DNA of 64,000 nucleotides from contig NC_060061.1 in NCBI RefSeq assembly GCF_020283565.1, positions 38,973,362 to 39,037,361 on the forward strand, in the 5' to 3' direction. Made by a program: the position numbers and the translations under genes. Each line of letters starts with the position of its first letter. Positions within the stretch are counted from its first letter, which is position 1. Below, piece after piece: positions 47,770 to 60,468 of the stretch. Below the pieces are notes generated by a model. The model did no database searches, was not told the DNA's origin, and saw only the letters and a list, made by a program, of their open reading frames with translations. The stretch is from Trifolium pratense. Lineage: Eukaryota; Streptophyta; Magnoliopsida; Fabales; Fabaceae.

Positions 47770-48010
47770 TTAATTTTTTTTTTCCTTTTTTAGTATAGCG
47801 TAACAATGTAGTTTCTGAGCTTTACCTATTTTGTTTCTTTTCTTCTTACTGCAAAATCAATCGTTCATATTTACTCTGATTTTGATTTTCTTGATTTCTT
47901 CAGCTACATTCACCTCATTCTTCAACATAACTACTTCTGATCAACACATTTTCGGTGATTTTTTTAATTTTTTTTATTAACGTTTCAGTGATTTTACCCT
48001 AAGAGCAAAG

Positions 48011-51000
48011 ATGGTGAAAAGGAAGAACAAGAAAAGAAGAAAAGAAGAAATCGCTGAAGATTGGTGCTTTATTTGCAAGGATGGTGGTGAACTGAGGGTC
48101 TGTGATTTTAAGTAAGCTTTAAAAAACTATTGCATACTATTTTTATTTATTTTTTTAAAGCGAAAATTAATTTCAGTATTTGAGTAAATTTTCCTCTGTA
48201 TGTGGTTTCAGGTGAAGCGATTCACCAACTTTTGTTATGGTTTTGGTCATTTACTCATTTTCTTGTTTTTATATATTTGAGAAATTTAAATAAAACAAAA
48301 AAGATGATATTTTTATCATTATCATCAAGTAATTTTATCCTAGTGTGAGCGATTTTTGGGGATGTTATTTACTTACATTTTTGGTTCTCAATTAAATTAA
48401 TATATTTATTCTAATTTTTTACCTAAATAAAAATTATGTGCATTGTGAAGCATAGACACTCTTCGGATTAGGCGTGTCTCGGTGTTGGACACACACCAGT
48501 GTTCGACACCGACACAACACTGACGGAGTATGTCATTTTCTCAAATTATTATCAGTGTCAACGTGTCACTGTGTTTGGTGTCCGTGCTTCATAGTGTGCA
48601 ACATGCCGGAGTCATTATAATAATTCAGTATACATTTATGATGACAATGATGAATTCTCTAACGACTAATTGGAGTAATTTAGTAAAATTGTTATACTTG
48701 TTAAGTTATTTACTCCCTCTGGTCCTATATATAAGAAACATTTTATTTTTTAGAATCATTTTAGAATTGATGTATCTAGACAATAATATAGTCTAAAAAC
48801 ATAAATTTTATAATGAATTTAAAAAGTGAAATGTTTCTTATATATAAGACCGGAGGGAGTATTGTTTATCTTTATTAAGTGTGAAAAAATCTTAAATGTT
48901 GGTTACTTCATATGTATGAATCACATCGAGTAACATTTGATGTCATCCTTAAAGGCTACAGGGAACTACGTATTCCATGAAAACAAATATGAGAAGTGAA
49001 TTGCTAAAATAATATGCTAAATTGAGTGTTTTTCTTCCTTGGCAGTAACTGGTTGATCTGTTTTCTATAATAAAGGGAAATGTAATATCTTAATTCTTAA
49101 AATTTTGAATTTAAATGCTTTCAAATTTAATTTTTTTACTACCAAACAAAATGAATGTAATTTCACTGCAACTTTTTTTGTCGCCTTAGCGCATTTTATT
49201 TTGAAAATGATTCTAAAAAATGAAGTCATTTCATATGCTTGTTTGCTGTTTTTATAATTGGGAGAAGTCATTTCATACTTGTTTCTTATCTAATTGCATT
49301 TGCTCAGCCTTACAAAATAGAGGATAACTGTGAGGTTGTTTTAACAACGAAGTTGCTGGTACTTTAGGTTCTATTTATTTGGTTTCTGTTGATTGATTTG
49401 TGGTTTACTTAGAATTTTTTATGAACCAAAGCTTTGTCATAACTATCATTAGCATGCTTCATTATTGGATACTTGGATCATTTTTTTTATTTTGTTTATG
49501 ACTTTCTTTTTTATTGTTGACTAAAGGGATTGCCTTAAAACCTATCATGCTGATTGCGCGAAAGAAGATGCTTCCTTTTTGACGAATGACAGTAATTGGT
49601 GTTGTGGTAAGCTGCTCCGCTGTTTATCTTTACCTTTACTATGGGCCACTCAAATACATTTCCTTTACTTTTGTTGGTTTGGCACATATTTATGCAGTTG
49701 ATACCGCAATGACAATTGGTCGTGTTATATGTTTCTGGAAAATATGCTCTTGCCCGAGTTTTGCTTTTGAACACCATATATTGTTTAAACCTGCATATCC
49801 TGAATCCTGATTATGTCAAAAATTCTTGAGAAATTGGTGATATACATGTCTTAAATCTAACAAATTTCGCGTTTTATGCGGCATATTTTTTAATTTCCTG
49901 GCATTACAATAAAACACTGCACTGGATTGGCAACCACATATAAGTGCATTTGTTTCCTTTGTATGTTCATGTTTAAGAGAATGTGTTAAAATGTATTTTA
50001 ATTCTTTTGATGCTGAATGACTTTTGAATAACTTTATAGGTTCCCATTTTTGCTTCCTATGCCGTAGAGCATCGAAGTTTATGTGCATGTGCTGCCCAAT
50101 AGCTGTTTGCGGAAAATGCTATTATGTGGCTGAATTTGCTACTGTCAAAAGAAACAAAGGATTCTGTAGGCACTGCTCAAAACTTGCATTTCTTATTGAG
50201 AAAAATGCTGACGCTGATTCTGATGGAGTAAGATATTATTTTCAATCATGCCTTATATTATGCGCTGCAAAAGAAAGAAACCGGAACCTGCAACGTGATG
50301 TGGAATCCTAAATTTGAAAACCTTGCTATTTGTTTATTATTTTTGTATAATTACAATTTGAATTTTTTTGCCATGAATTGCCAATTTGGAATTTCCAATT
50401 AAAACTATACAGGATTGTTATGCTAAGGCTATAAATAACAGAGTGCACTTGTTCTCTGTGTATTTTTGTTAATTTTGTTCTCTGTTTTGTAAACATCTTG
50501 CAAGTGTTTAAAACAATAAACATGTTCTATTAATCTTTGTAAAACAGTAACAGGAATCAATTTGGCACTATACTGTCTGACTTCTATTGAATCAGTGGAA
50601 AAAGTAAAATATAGTTTTTGAAGGTGGGTTACTTATTGGATTGTGATAACTGGAAGAATGTTTTACTTTAATGAATAAAATTTCAGTATGAGCCCAGTAA
50701 GCTATAACCAAGTTTGATATTTTTCTCATTGAACTTTAAAATTGTTTTTTCTTGGTTGAAAACTCAGGAATTGAGGGAAGAAAGTTCATCTCCTTATCTA
50801 GGTTGTATAAATTTTCTCTTTCTCCTATACCTTATAATCATGTGCTTTTTCATTTGCAGGAACCTATAGATATGAAAGATCCAGATACATATGAAAGTTA
50901 CTTTTTAGAATATTATGAAAGTATCAAAAAGAAAGAAGGGCTGAATACTCAGCATGTTCTTATTGCCTGTGACACCATTAAAAATGGAAAAAACAAGCGT

Positions 51001-54000
51001 GACTTGGATCCATGCGAAATAGGTGAGGAGGAAGATGATAGTGGTGAGTCAGATGTGAGTGATTTTATGGGTTCTGACTATGACCTGGATGACACGGCAG
51101 GGGTTCAATCGAGGAGAAAGAAGACGTGCATGAAAAAGATAAAATCAGTAAAAGGATCAAAAGCAGTGAAAGATAAGAAAACTGATTTTGTTGGATGGGG
51201 TTCAAGAAGCCTCATGGATTTTCTTAAAAATATTGGTAGAGACACGACCAAAGAGTTTTCTGAACATGATGTTGCTTCAATCATCATTGAGTATTGCCAT
51301 AAAAACAAACTTTTTGACCCCGAGAAAAAGAAAAGGGTAATATGTGATGCAAATTTATGGGCTTTACTACGGAGGAAATCTGTGAACAAAAACAACATAC
51401 AAAACCTTCTGGCACCACATTTTGCTGAGAATGTTGAGGAAACTGATGATGCCATCAGTGGTTCAGAAGAAATGGATAATGTAGAGGCAATCAATTTTCC
51501 AAAACAGAAAAATCTGAACCCAACTACAAAATCTTGTCAGAGCGAAGTTTTTGAAGAGCTTCCAAGTGAATTTGCAGCCATAATTAGCTCAAACGTAAAA
51601 CTTGTCTACTTGAAGAGGAGCTTAATTATGGAGCTTTTGAAGCAACCAGAAACCTTTGATGGTAAAGTGTTGGGAAGTTTTGTTAGGACCAAAGCTGACC
51701 CAAACGACTATTTACAGAAGAATTCACATCTGCTCTTACAAGTAATAGGTAATCTTGGTCTTGTCTTAAATATAAATAATAGTACATATTGAAGCACACA
51801 ACTTTTTTTATAAATTAAAATCTTAGATGCTGTATAGAATGCTATATTGTGGGATATGGCTACTGACTGTCTTCAAATTTGACTAGAAGTGAACTATCAC
51901 TTTAAAAGAATACGTTAGTTACAGAAAGAAAATTGGAATATAAGAACAGTGGATATTGAAACAGACAATTTCGTTATAAAATAAAGTTATAGATGTTGTA
52001 TAGAATGCTATATTGTGTGGAATTGCTCTAGTATATGTATTGTTTGTCTTTCTTTTTTTCAAATTTGACACAAAAGTGAACTGCCATTTTTTCTTCTGAT
52101 TGGGCAATATTAAACTTTTCAGTGCATTATATTTAAGACATAAATTTGATTAAGCACATGACAATGTTTTTGCACTATGATTTTATATAATTCTTTTAAG
52201 TAGAAGTGGATCAAATGCTTATATTGACAGTAATCTGCTTCAATTTGATTAAGTCATACATTGCATTTTTTTTTTTTGAACTAAGTCATACATTGCATTC
52301 AAATATTTTATTGGTAGGAAATTAATATTGCACATAACTAGTCATACATTGTATCCAAAACACATCTGGGGAAAAAAGTATAAAATTGAAAGTTAAGTAC
52401 AATGTTCTTTTTTGGCATCTTACATGAGTGACATTCTTTTACTAGCTATCATACTTTTCTTATATGCATGCATTGATATACGTATCCATATCACAGGAAT
52501 TAACAGATCCAACAAAGACAAACTCCACCAAGAAATTCTGCTCCGGCTTTCTAATGTGCCAAAAGATGTACCTATCAGCAAAATTTCTGATGATGACTTT
52601 TCTGAGGTATTAATACTGTTTTAACAGTATTTTCTGCTGCAAACAAAGTAGCAGTTACCAAGTAAAAGTGGAAACTCATTTTCTAAACGAATTTTCTATA
52701 AGATTTTCAATATACTGTATAATTTCCTGCGTTAGAGCATAGCTCTGGGTTTCTGATGTGAAGGTGATTATTTATTATTGATTTCAAAGTTTGTTGATGT
52801 TGTCCAATATAATTTGTGTATCCATATTCTTCAATGAATTATGCCTAGGTTATGAATTCTGCTGTTAAGTCTACGCTGACCCTAGTTGTTCATGTATATT
52901 CTATGGATTCCTAATTATAGGCATTATCTGCAGGAAGAATGTCAAGATTTGTATCAGAGAATAACAAATGGTCTGCTAAAAAAGCCAACTATAGTAAGTT
53001 TGCTGTGTGTGAGTGATTTAGTATGTGCCATAAAAATATGTATGCCTTGTCATCTGTTCAGATATGAATAAGGTCCCTGTAAAGCTTTCCAGATTTTAAT
53101 CGTAAGAATTTATTATGTGGTGCAATATTTTGCTGAATGTACTAGAAAATATCTGAAAAAGAAAGGGTGAATGAATTTTATTTAATAATATAGTAATAAC
53201 TAATAGTGGAAGATTCTTTGCAGGGGATATACATCAGGTATCCATAGATCATCAAGTATGAGACTTAAGCTAGAATATATTAATATTTGTAGCTATCTAC
53301 TAGCCTACTATTATCTCAATTTCTTCAAAACCTAGCTTTAAATAAATGCTATTCACTTGTTTCAACTATTCTTTTGCCTGAAATATGAATGCAACAGATC
53401 CACCTTACCACATGCTTGATAATATCTCATTCATTAATTTGTTTTGTTAATTAAATTGTAAAGGTAGTAGCCAATACATGTTTTGACTCTTCAGCATTGA
53501 AGTCAAAGTCTAATTTCTTCCATTGTAGAAATCATATAAAGCTATATGTCTGCATGGTTATTAGGATCTGTCTTTTCAGCTTATTGAGAAACTGAAGCAC
53601 ACTATATAAACCTTTATAACTTTCCTGTCATTTTAGACAGCATTGATTTTATGCACTTTCCCTTGTTTGAGCATTGTGTTTTCTATGAGTAGGAATTTGA
53701 TTTGTTAGATAGTAATTTATATTACGGTAAAAAAAAGATAGCAATTTATTGGATTTGTAGTGACCAAATGATAACCACCTTTGTGTTTCACAGCTGGAGC
53801 TTGAGCAGAAAGCCAGAACTTTGCATGAACATAGGATGAAGCATGTATGTCGCGTATCAATATAATTGTGTTGTTTAATAAAATCAATTTTTTCTATTGT
53901 CAAGATAGAGCTCAATATAATTCAAAGTGGAATTTCTTGGTATCATCTAGCATGTGAACTATGAATCATGAAATTCAAGAAGCGCAAAAGCTCACTTGCT

Positions 54001-56198
54001 GTTTTCCAACATTCAAAAAACTTATTATACATGCATAGAGTTTACGTTCACATAATTGTGAAATTTACTTGAGCACATGCCAGGAGGCGGTAAATCTATA
54101 AATCAAACTGAAAATTTAAAATATGCCCTTAAGTTATCCCTTCAATCCTTTATCCCCAATAGTTCATTTGTCTAATGATTATTAATGTTATTGAACATTT
54201 CTGATTCCTTTAGAATATAAAAGAACCTCTGACCTATGATATTTTGTTACTGATATTTGTCTTTCTCTTCTTTATATGGCAGTGGATCTCAAGGGAGATA
54301 ACATTGTTACGAAATCGTATTGATCTGGCCAATGAAAAGGGATGGAGGAGAGAATATCCTTTCATGATAATATTGTTAATGTTACCTCATATTAAAAGCT
54401 AAAGATCAAAATATCGTCAGTTGTTAATTTGTTCCCTAATTTAATGCTGACAATATGTGCCTTAACCATATTTCATACACTTGCTCAGTACATGGACCAA
54501 AAGCAGAAGCTTGAATCTCCGTCAGAACAGTCACGTTTATTGAGTGAAATTCCAAAAGTAATTCCTGAAATGGTTGATACCAATCTGTCACCTGAAGACT
54601 CCTTTGGAAAAGATAAGCTTGACCAAAATGATATTCCAGAATTAGCCATTGGAGAGATTTGTAATTCTGTTGAACAATATTCCACACATGGTGGTTTTGC
54701 TCAATGTCTGGATAAGAGAACTACCAATCTGTCACCCGAAGACTCCTCTGGAAAAGATAAGCTTGACCAAAATGATTTTCCAGAATTAGCCATTGGAGAG
54801 ACTTGTAATTCTGTTGAACAATATTCCACACATGGTGGTTTTGCTCAATGCCTGGATAAGAGAACAGATGTTGTAGGTCTGTCATACTTTCCTATCTATA
54901 CTCCTTCTGCTTTCATATATCTATCTTGTTCTTATTACTACAATATTTTAACATTCTTTATATTGTGTTCTTGATATTGCATCTGTTATTATCTTCACAT
55001 TCTTGTCATACTGTTTTACAATTATAAATCTATATATGAATGTCTATTTTTACAATTAAAACTTGATTCGTCATTCCTTGCCTTTGGCGCTGTTGCGTTT
55101 TAATTATCATATTTGCTCTGAAGAAATCTCTAGAAAGAATTAATGTTTTCATTTTTGAACTCGTTGTTTTATCTTAATGAGTAGTTTTTTTTATAAAAAA
55201 AAAATGCCTTGTATTTTATCAATTATTTTATAAATTAAGGTTCTAAAAATTGGGATGTTACTGATGTTAGCGGCCAACACTCTGTGGGATTTAGTCCCAC
55301 ATCGGATAGATAGGATTCTTGAGTAGAGTTTATAAAGGTGAGGCACTCCTCGCCTTACAAGCCGGTTTTGTAAGGATGAGTTAGGCCTCGATATTCGTGA
55401 CAATTGATGTACTATGATATCATAGTATCAGTTCAATATAAGCTTTTAATGTTTTATTATGCAGAAGAGGCTCACTTTCAGAATTTATAATCTAATGGTG
55501 ATATTTTTATTATTTCGCTATTATATTTGATTGACTATATCCTCCTTTGAGGTTCTTCATGCATGAAAATTTTAATCTTCATACATGAAAATTTTAATGT
55601 GCCACTGATTTAGTTAATATTTGTACTAAGTATATATAAAATGTGGCTCACAATATCCTGTGTTAATTTTCATGACTTAGGTCCAAAAACTCCGGTGAAA
55701 ATTTACAATGATACAGCATTACCTGCCACTGCTGAACAATTGTCTGTCCATACTGCTTCCCAAAACAGAGACACTTCTCAAAAAAACCTGGTTCAACAAT
55801 ATACCTCAGAAAGACGAGATGATCTCAAGCCTGCACTCCTTAAAGAATCAAACTCGGATTGTCAGACGGTAAAGGAGTGGCCAAGCGTTACGGTTGTTGT
55901 TCCTGTTAAGGCGACCATCAATGATGTTATTGAGTTAAGTGACAGTGATGCAGAAGATGTGAATATCAATGTCACTTCAGCAGGAAGAAAGGGAGTGGAA
56001 AGTCCTGATACTAATATTTGGCATTGTTCGGGTATTTATGGTAGTGGAACAAGAGGGCCAGTTTCATTGTCTGCACTCAAACGCTGGAGTGAATTCCAAT
56101 CTGATTCCGCGTCTTCTCAGTTCAAGGTCTGGAAGACAAGTGAGAGCGAAAGAGAGGCAATGTCTTTGAGAGATGCACTTAAGCTCTTTTTTCCCTAA
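48011..56198 (+). CDS. PHD finger, SWIB, Plus-3 and GYF-like domain protein (At5g08430/NERD type)
   Basis: Ten exons: 48011-48111, 49527-49606, 50040-50227, 50860-51748, 52497-52606, 52934-52993, 53794-53844, 54283-54353, 54479-54876 and 55681-56198. They join in frame to 821 aa. Order: basic N-terminus (KRKNKKRRK); PHD-type zinc finger with a cysteine-rich extension (about 18-110: WCFIC, LRVC, YHADC, NWCCG, FCFLC, MCMCC, GFCRHC); acidic linker ([10 protein letters not shown]); SWIB (about 234-313, [15 protein letters not shown]); Plus-3 (about 362-490, [14 protein letters not shown]); a WISREI...GWRRELAQYMD helix; and a GYF-like C-terminus (761-821, [20 protein letters not shown]). Related plant proteins are nuclear and work in chromatin or small-RNA-directed silencing by reading histone tails and binding proline-rich partners; its exact role here is inferred. 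Intron 8 is U12-type and exon 9 has an internal duplication. The start is the first ATG and gives the basic N-terminus. Confidence 0.93.
48445..48598. mobile_element. Small MITE in intron 1
   Basis: The ends TGAAGCATAGACAC and (reverse complement) TGAAGCACGGACAC are inverted, with internal GTGTCGG/GTGTTGGACAC motifs. A related piece is at about 58679-58740. The target duplication is unclear. Confidence 0.55.
48713..48859. mobile_element. Stowaway MITE in intron 1
   Basis: 147 bp with inverted ends CTCCCTCTGGTCCTATATAT and (reverse complement) CTCCCTCCGGTCTTATATAT, flanked by TA at 48711-48712 and 48860-48861. Confidence 0.9.
54354..54478 (+). other. U12-type AT-AC intron (intron 8)
   Basis: 125 nt. 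The 5' end is ATATCCTTT, an exact minor-spliceosome donor; the branch site TGCCTTAAC (54458-54466) is near consensus; the 3' end is AC (54477-54478), about 12 nt after the branch. Splicing here reads RRE-LAQYMD, matching the conserved RREL..YMD of the family. No GT donor is nearby, and using the AG before TACATGG would shift the frame to an early stop. Confidence 0.9.
54579..54866 (+). repeat. 144-bp tandem duplication inside exon 9
   Basis: Two in-frame units of 48 codons (54579-54722 and 54723-54866), each reading [18 protein letters not shown] through [11 protein letters not shown]. They differ at about six positions, so the copy is recent. Confidence 0.95.
55258..55402 (+). mobile_element. 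TRIM-type solo LTR in intron 9
   Basis: TGTTACTGATGTTAGCGGCC to ATATTCGTGACA. It contains TTAGTCCCACATCGGATAG, TTTATAAAGGTGAGGCACTC and CTTACAAGCCGGTTTTGTAA, a well-known small legume LTR pattern. No convincing 5-bp target duplication, so the borders are approximate. Confidence 0.55.
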
Positions 56199-57055
56199 TG
56201 TCAAAGTAAATCAAAATGAAGGGAAATCACCTCTGTTGAATGCATCACCGTACTTTTGTTTTCACCAAATAGCTGCCTGTTCAAAATGTTGCTAGTGTAA
56301 AAGTACTTTATCCTCCACATTTTGAGTGTCTGAAAAATTTACCACTATAATCTATATTTCTCTTGTGAATCTCTAACATGTTTTGTTTTTGTTTCTATTG
56401 TACTACTTGCTGTACAATTTGAGCACAAAATAGGAAGCTCGATCTAGTGATGTGCATTTGAAATTTTTAAACTGCCAAACGAATCCCTGTCATGCCATTG
56501 AGTGTGGCAAATCAAAGTTTCATTTTACACTAGCAACATTTTATAAATCATAGTGCACCACAATTCTGCAAAGTTTCTTTCCATTAGCAGGTCATGGTGC
56601 TACTACATATTTGGTTGGAAGCTACACGAATACTCCTCTATCTTATAGACTAGATACATCACCGAAGCTAGCATAGTTGGTGACTGAAGCCAGTCACAAA
56701 ATGAACATTAGTTCTAGGAAACATGATATCAATCCTATCATTCAAACAAAACAGGGGGATTCAATAAACAAATTCAGACCAAAATTCTATTTAGATGAAC
56801 AATTTTTAGCTTATCGTATTAGTGTTTATACATCAACAATTTTTATAGCAAAAAATAAAATTATTTTTATATAAACTATAAAATGTTTTTATAAGTTATC
56901 CTAAATTTTGTATGACAATAAGTTTTAAAAAAAAGTCTCAATAAGTGCTTATGTCAATAAATAAATTCAAATAAGTCAATCGAAACAGATTCCAATTATT
57001 GTACTCTATAAATTTTACTCTATTATTGTGCTGATAATTACAAGTTTAATGGGAA
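56199..57055. other. 3' flank, nothing further recognised
   Basis: It holds the 3' untranslated region of the ten-exon gene and AT-rich spacer toward the convergent CMC2 gene. No exon was found. Confidence 0.45.
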
Positions 57056-57097
57056 TGTCTCTATTCTAGTTCACCGGATTCGGAAGCTTCTAAGTTG

Positions 57098-57290
57098 AGA
57101 TGGCATGTACAAATCAACCATACTTTGCGAGAAGAAAATAGAAATGCTGATTGACTTGCAAACTTTAGTATTTCTATGGATCATTTGAATGTTTTTGTTT
57201 TGAAAAATCTTACTATAGAGCTTCAAAAGCTCCTTTTGATGATGTTTCCGAGGCTTGCATGCCCACTTGCCCAGGAATGTCCGATTAGCT
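57098..57290 (+). mobile_element. LINE RNase H tail fragment
   Basis: One frame reads RWHVQINHTLREENRNAD, stop, LANFSISMDHLNV and TIELQKLLL; another continues LLFDDVSEACMPTCPGMSD. This matches the C-terminus of the RNase H-like domain found in plant LINE tails. It has a stop and a frameshift and is not a gene. Confidence 0.55.
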
Positions 57291-57959
57291 TAGTTTTTTT
57301 GTTTTTTGTTTTGGCTTTTTCCCTCTCATGCACCAAAAAAGAAAACAAGAATGGACACGCTTTTGATGTTGAGGAGTCTTACACTAAATATACGGACTTA
57401 GATTTCATGCAGTCAAAGAATCTTGTAGTCATGCAGTCACTGTTTTGGAGGCCCGTAGATTAAATTTTGATGGCTCAAATTTAAAAATCATCAAATAAAT
57501 AAATAATATACATCAATAGCTGAATTAACCTGCGGTCAAATAGTGATTGCAGGAAATCCATCACCTAAATATACATTTTTTAAGTACAGCATATAGTTGC
57601 ACTCATCAAGATCCCTGAATTTTATCATATTATGAAAGTCAAGTAATATGCCAAACTGAATTGCCATAAAAAACATACAAAGAGGCATTAAAACATGTTA
57701 CATAAAAAATGTGACACATACACACATAATCCTATGATATAACAGGTTATCTCAGTGTAAGATGATAATATAGTTACATACTGATTATTACAGAGCCATG
57801 GTAGAAAAATAAGGATTGTATTTTGCAAATGAAAAAAATATTGATATAGAATATTTCTTTGTGTTGAAAATGGAAAAATATCATATCGAGTCATTGTACA
57901 AAACTAATGATTGTATTTTACATAAACAATTTTAGTTTTCGACACAGCAGAAAGTGCTT

Positions 57960-58294
57960 CTATGGACTGTTGCTTGCAGCATTTTCTTTCCTGATAACTC
58001 GCAACTGTTCCTTGAGCTCTTTGCTCTTTTCAAAGTTGGCCTTTCTCTTCACAGCTTTCTGTTGGAACACACAAGACAATTATAATGAAAACCAGATCAA
58101 AGTAAAGATCTTTAAAATATTTAATAAGAAAAATAAAATAAAAACTGAAAAATCTCACTTCTGCTCTGAAGCAGCGATCCAATTTTATTTTCAAATCTGT
58201 ACATTCGCCAAAGAATTTTGCATAAGGATGTTCCACGTGACACTTTTGAAACTCCTCAATAATCTGAATAAAACACAGTCTGAATTGAAGTATG

Positions 58295-58342
<48 letters not shown>

Positions 58343-58951
58343 TTCACAATTGCAGGAGAATATATGATGATAACATTCAGCACCAAAGGAAAAAGATAAA
58401 TTATCTAAACTTCTAAATCGGGTAAATTCACTAATTGATTCAAAATCCACTATGGACTGTCAAAGGGAATACTAATTGACAGGAAAACCAATAACCCTTG
58501 GCAATACCTCCAAGTGACTTAAGTCTCATTTCATTGTTACAATATAATGCTCCAATGCAGCCAAAGTCTTTTGTTTATGACAAAATATTCAACTATCGAT
58601 AGCCTGATATCCCGGGCATGGAAATATATCAAATTGATTATAAGCCAAGTAGCACTACTCACTCTTTAGATTAGAGGAGTGTCTGGTATCCGCCATGTGT
58701 TGAACACATGTAACTAACACGACACTGACACATGTAGTTACATTCAATCACTTCTATGTTCTTAGACTATAATCGGTGTCTAAACATTTGCGTCACAAAC
58801 AAACACATTGATGGTACAACACAGCATTACCAATAACAATGAGAACATTAATAATTCGAAAAAAATAACTGAACATTTTAAAAAAATGATGATAGAAGAA
58901 ACTCACTTCAGCGCACATAGGGTGTTTGTGCAATGTTAAAGGAGGATGCAT
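57960..58951 (-). CDS. CMC2: CMC2, COX assembly mitochondrial protein 2 homologue
   Basis: Three exons, 58951-58907, 58263-58159 and 58058-57960, all GT-AG and phase 0, give 82 aa beginning MHPPLTLHKHPMCAE. It has two CX9C motifs (C13 AEIIEEFQK C23 and C35 TDLKIKLDR C45), the hallmark of twin CX9C proteins that are oxidised and trapped in the mitochondrial intermembrane space by Mia40. CMC2 proteins assist cytochrome c oxidase (complex IV) biogenesis. The C-terminal part (KAVKRKANFEKSKELKEQLR) is a basic helix ending AASNSP. The length fits the family. It lies tail-to-tail with the ten-exon gene, with about 1.8 kb between stop codons. A separate upstream leader exon is likely (see next entry). 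Confidence 0.95.
58298..58340. repeat. (AT)n microsatellite in CMC2 intron 1
   Basis: About 21 AT repeats starting 34 bp upstream of the exon 2 acceptor on the minus strand. Confidence 0.95.
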
Positions 58952-59626
58952 CTTCTTACACAACCAAATCAATCAGCAAAACCTTATCCTGCAATTCAAC
59001 TACCCAACTATTATGTTCCGTTCACAGTACTAAAAAAATCTGCTATAAACCAAAAAATTAGAATTGACCCAGAAGCTACATTTAATCTTGCAAATTATAG
59101 CTTTTTGCCATCGCATACGCCTGCTTTTTGGTGTGTATTGCAAAAAATCGCCTGTTTCCATCCCATATTAATGTTGGCGGGTTTTTTTCCGAGTCTGTGG
59201 ACGAAGTGACAAGTACCACTGGAAACTCACACACACAACTACAAGATCCCGAGTAGATATTCAGCCTAACAATATTGTTATTTTCAATTTTCAGTTGAGC
59301 TAGGCCTTAAGAACTAATGTTGGCGATTTTATGTTATTAATCACTTGATCTATGGAATATCAGCTGATGAACAATTAATGAATTAGCCAAAATAATGAAG
59401 ACATAGTATACTTAATTTAGCTCTAACTACATAATTGATTATTTGATGTCTTTAGAAGCATGAGCCTCACAAATATATGAAAAAGATTGAGATGATATTT
59501 CTATGCTTCCTGTTTCAAGCATTTCCTCAAACATGTGGTGAGCACAAACAAAACTGAGAAAAAAACAATCTTTCACTATAAAGGGAAATCCACGCATATA
59601 AAAAGTGGGAGAAAAAATGAACTTAC

Positions 59627-59740
59627 AAGATGCAAAATTGCGATGGAAGGGTGAAACCAGAATTTCAGAGGGTGATGCTGCTCGTGAGGGGTTGGAGAAG
59701 ATGGAAAAAGGAATACACAAAGCCCCTCAAATGTAAAATT
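59627..59740 (-). other. Probable 5' leader exon of CMC2
   Basis: A C/T-rich stretch on the minus strand (TTCCATCTTCTCCAACCCCT, CACCCTTCCATCG) ends at GCATCTT followed by the perfect donor GTAAGT (59626-59621). It fits a non-coding first exon spliced to the exon with ATG 58951. Confidence 0.5.
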
Positions 59741-60057
59741 GTTTAAATTTTTTTTTGGAATACTAATTTTCTATTTTTAATAAATGAATGAATATGCTTC
59801 GAAAAAAAAATAAATGAATGAATATGTAATTAATTTTTTTTTTGACAATATAATATGTAATTAATTGTTAAAAAAAGTAATTAATTGTCAACAACAAAAA
59901 TTGATATGGTAATAAAAATACGAAGTAAAGTTATTTTATATTATTTCACCAAAAAAAGAAGAGTTATTTTATATTAAAAACAACAATTTTAAGTCTAATT
60001 AGTTAAAGAAGTAAAAAAAGTTTGGTTTAGTAATAAAAAATTCAAGTTTCTTACAAT
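59741..60057. other. AT-rich promoter-side spacer
   Basis: Homopolymer-rich DNA upstream of CMC2. No clear TATA box or element border. Confidence 0.35.
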
Positions 60058-60059
60058 GG

Positions 60060-60452
60060 GTGTGTTTGGTAAGTCCAATAAGCTAGCTTATAGCTTATAA
60101 GCTTGTTTGAAAAAAACAAAAGTGTTTGGTAAAAAGCTTTTCTCACGAGCTTATAGCTTTTTTTGAAATGTTATTTCAAGTAGCGTTTGAGCTTATAGCT
60201 TATAGCTTTTTACGGTTTTTTTCATTTTTAACCTTTAATTTAATTTTATTATTTTTTATAAAATAAAAAAGTACCCACTAAAAAAAACTATCCACTACAT
60301 ATAAATGTCTTTTTATGTCTTTTTATATTTATCAATCATTTAAAAAGTTAATTTTACCAAACACTTTAATTTCAATCAGCTAGCTTTTCAGCTATCAGCT
60401 ATAAGTTTGTTTTTCAGCTATAAGCTAGCTTATAGCTTAATTTTACCAAACA
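60060..60452. mobile_element. hAT/PIF-type MITE, GTGTTTGGTAA family
   Basis: Ends GTGTGTTTGGTAAG and TTTTACCAAACAG are inverted. The inside is full of AGCTTATAGCTTATAAGC and CAGCTATAAGCTAGC motifs. The target duplication was not resolved, so the superfamily is open. Confidence 0.65.
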
Positions 60453-60468
60453 GAATTAGTTTTGAGGG

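Noticed and set aside
47468..47773. 101-codon frame before the ten-exon gene
   Set aside because: It ends in a (CT)n-encoded Ser-Leu run and has no family motif; it lies in the C/T-rich 5' leader region.
54479..54490. Ordinary AG acceptor before TACATGG for exon 9
   Set aside because: It would shift the frame to an early stop and needs a GT donor that is absent; the AT-AC intron explains both ends.
57907..58341. Plus-strand frame of 144 codons across the CMC2 region
   Set aside because: It is antisense to the CMC2 exons and ends in the AT microsatellite.
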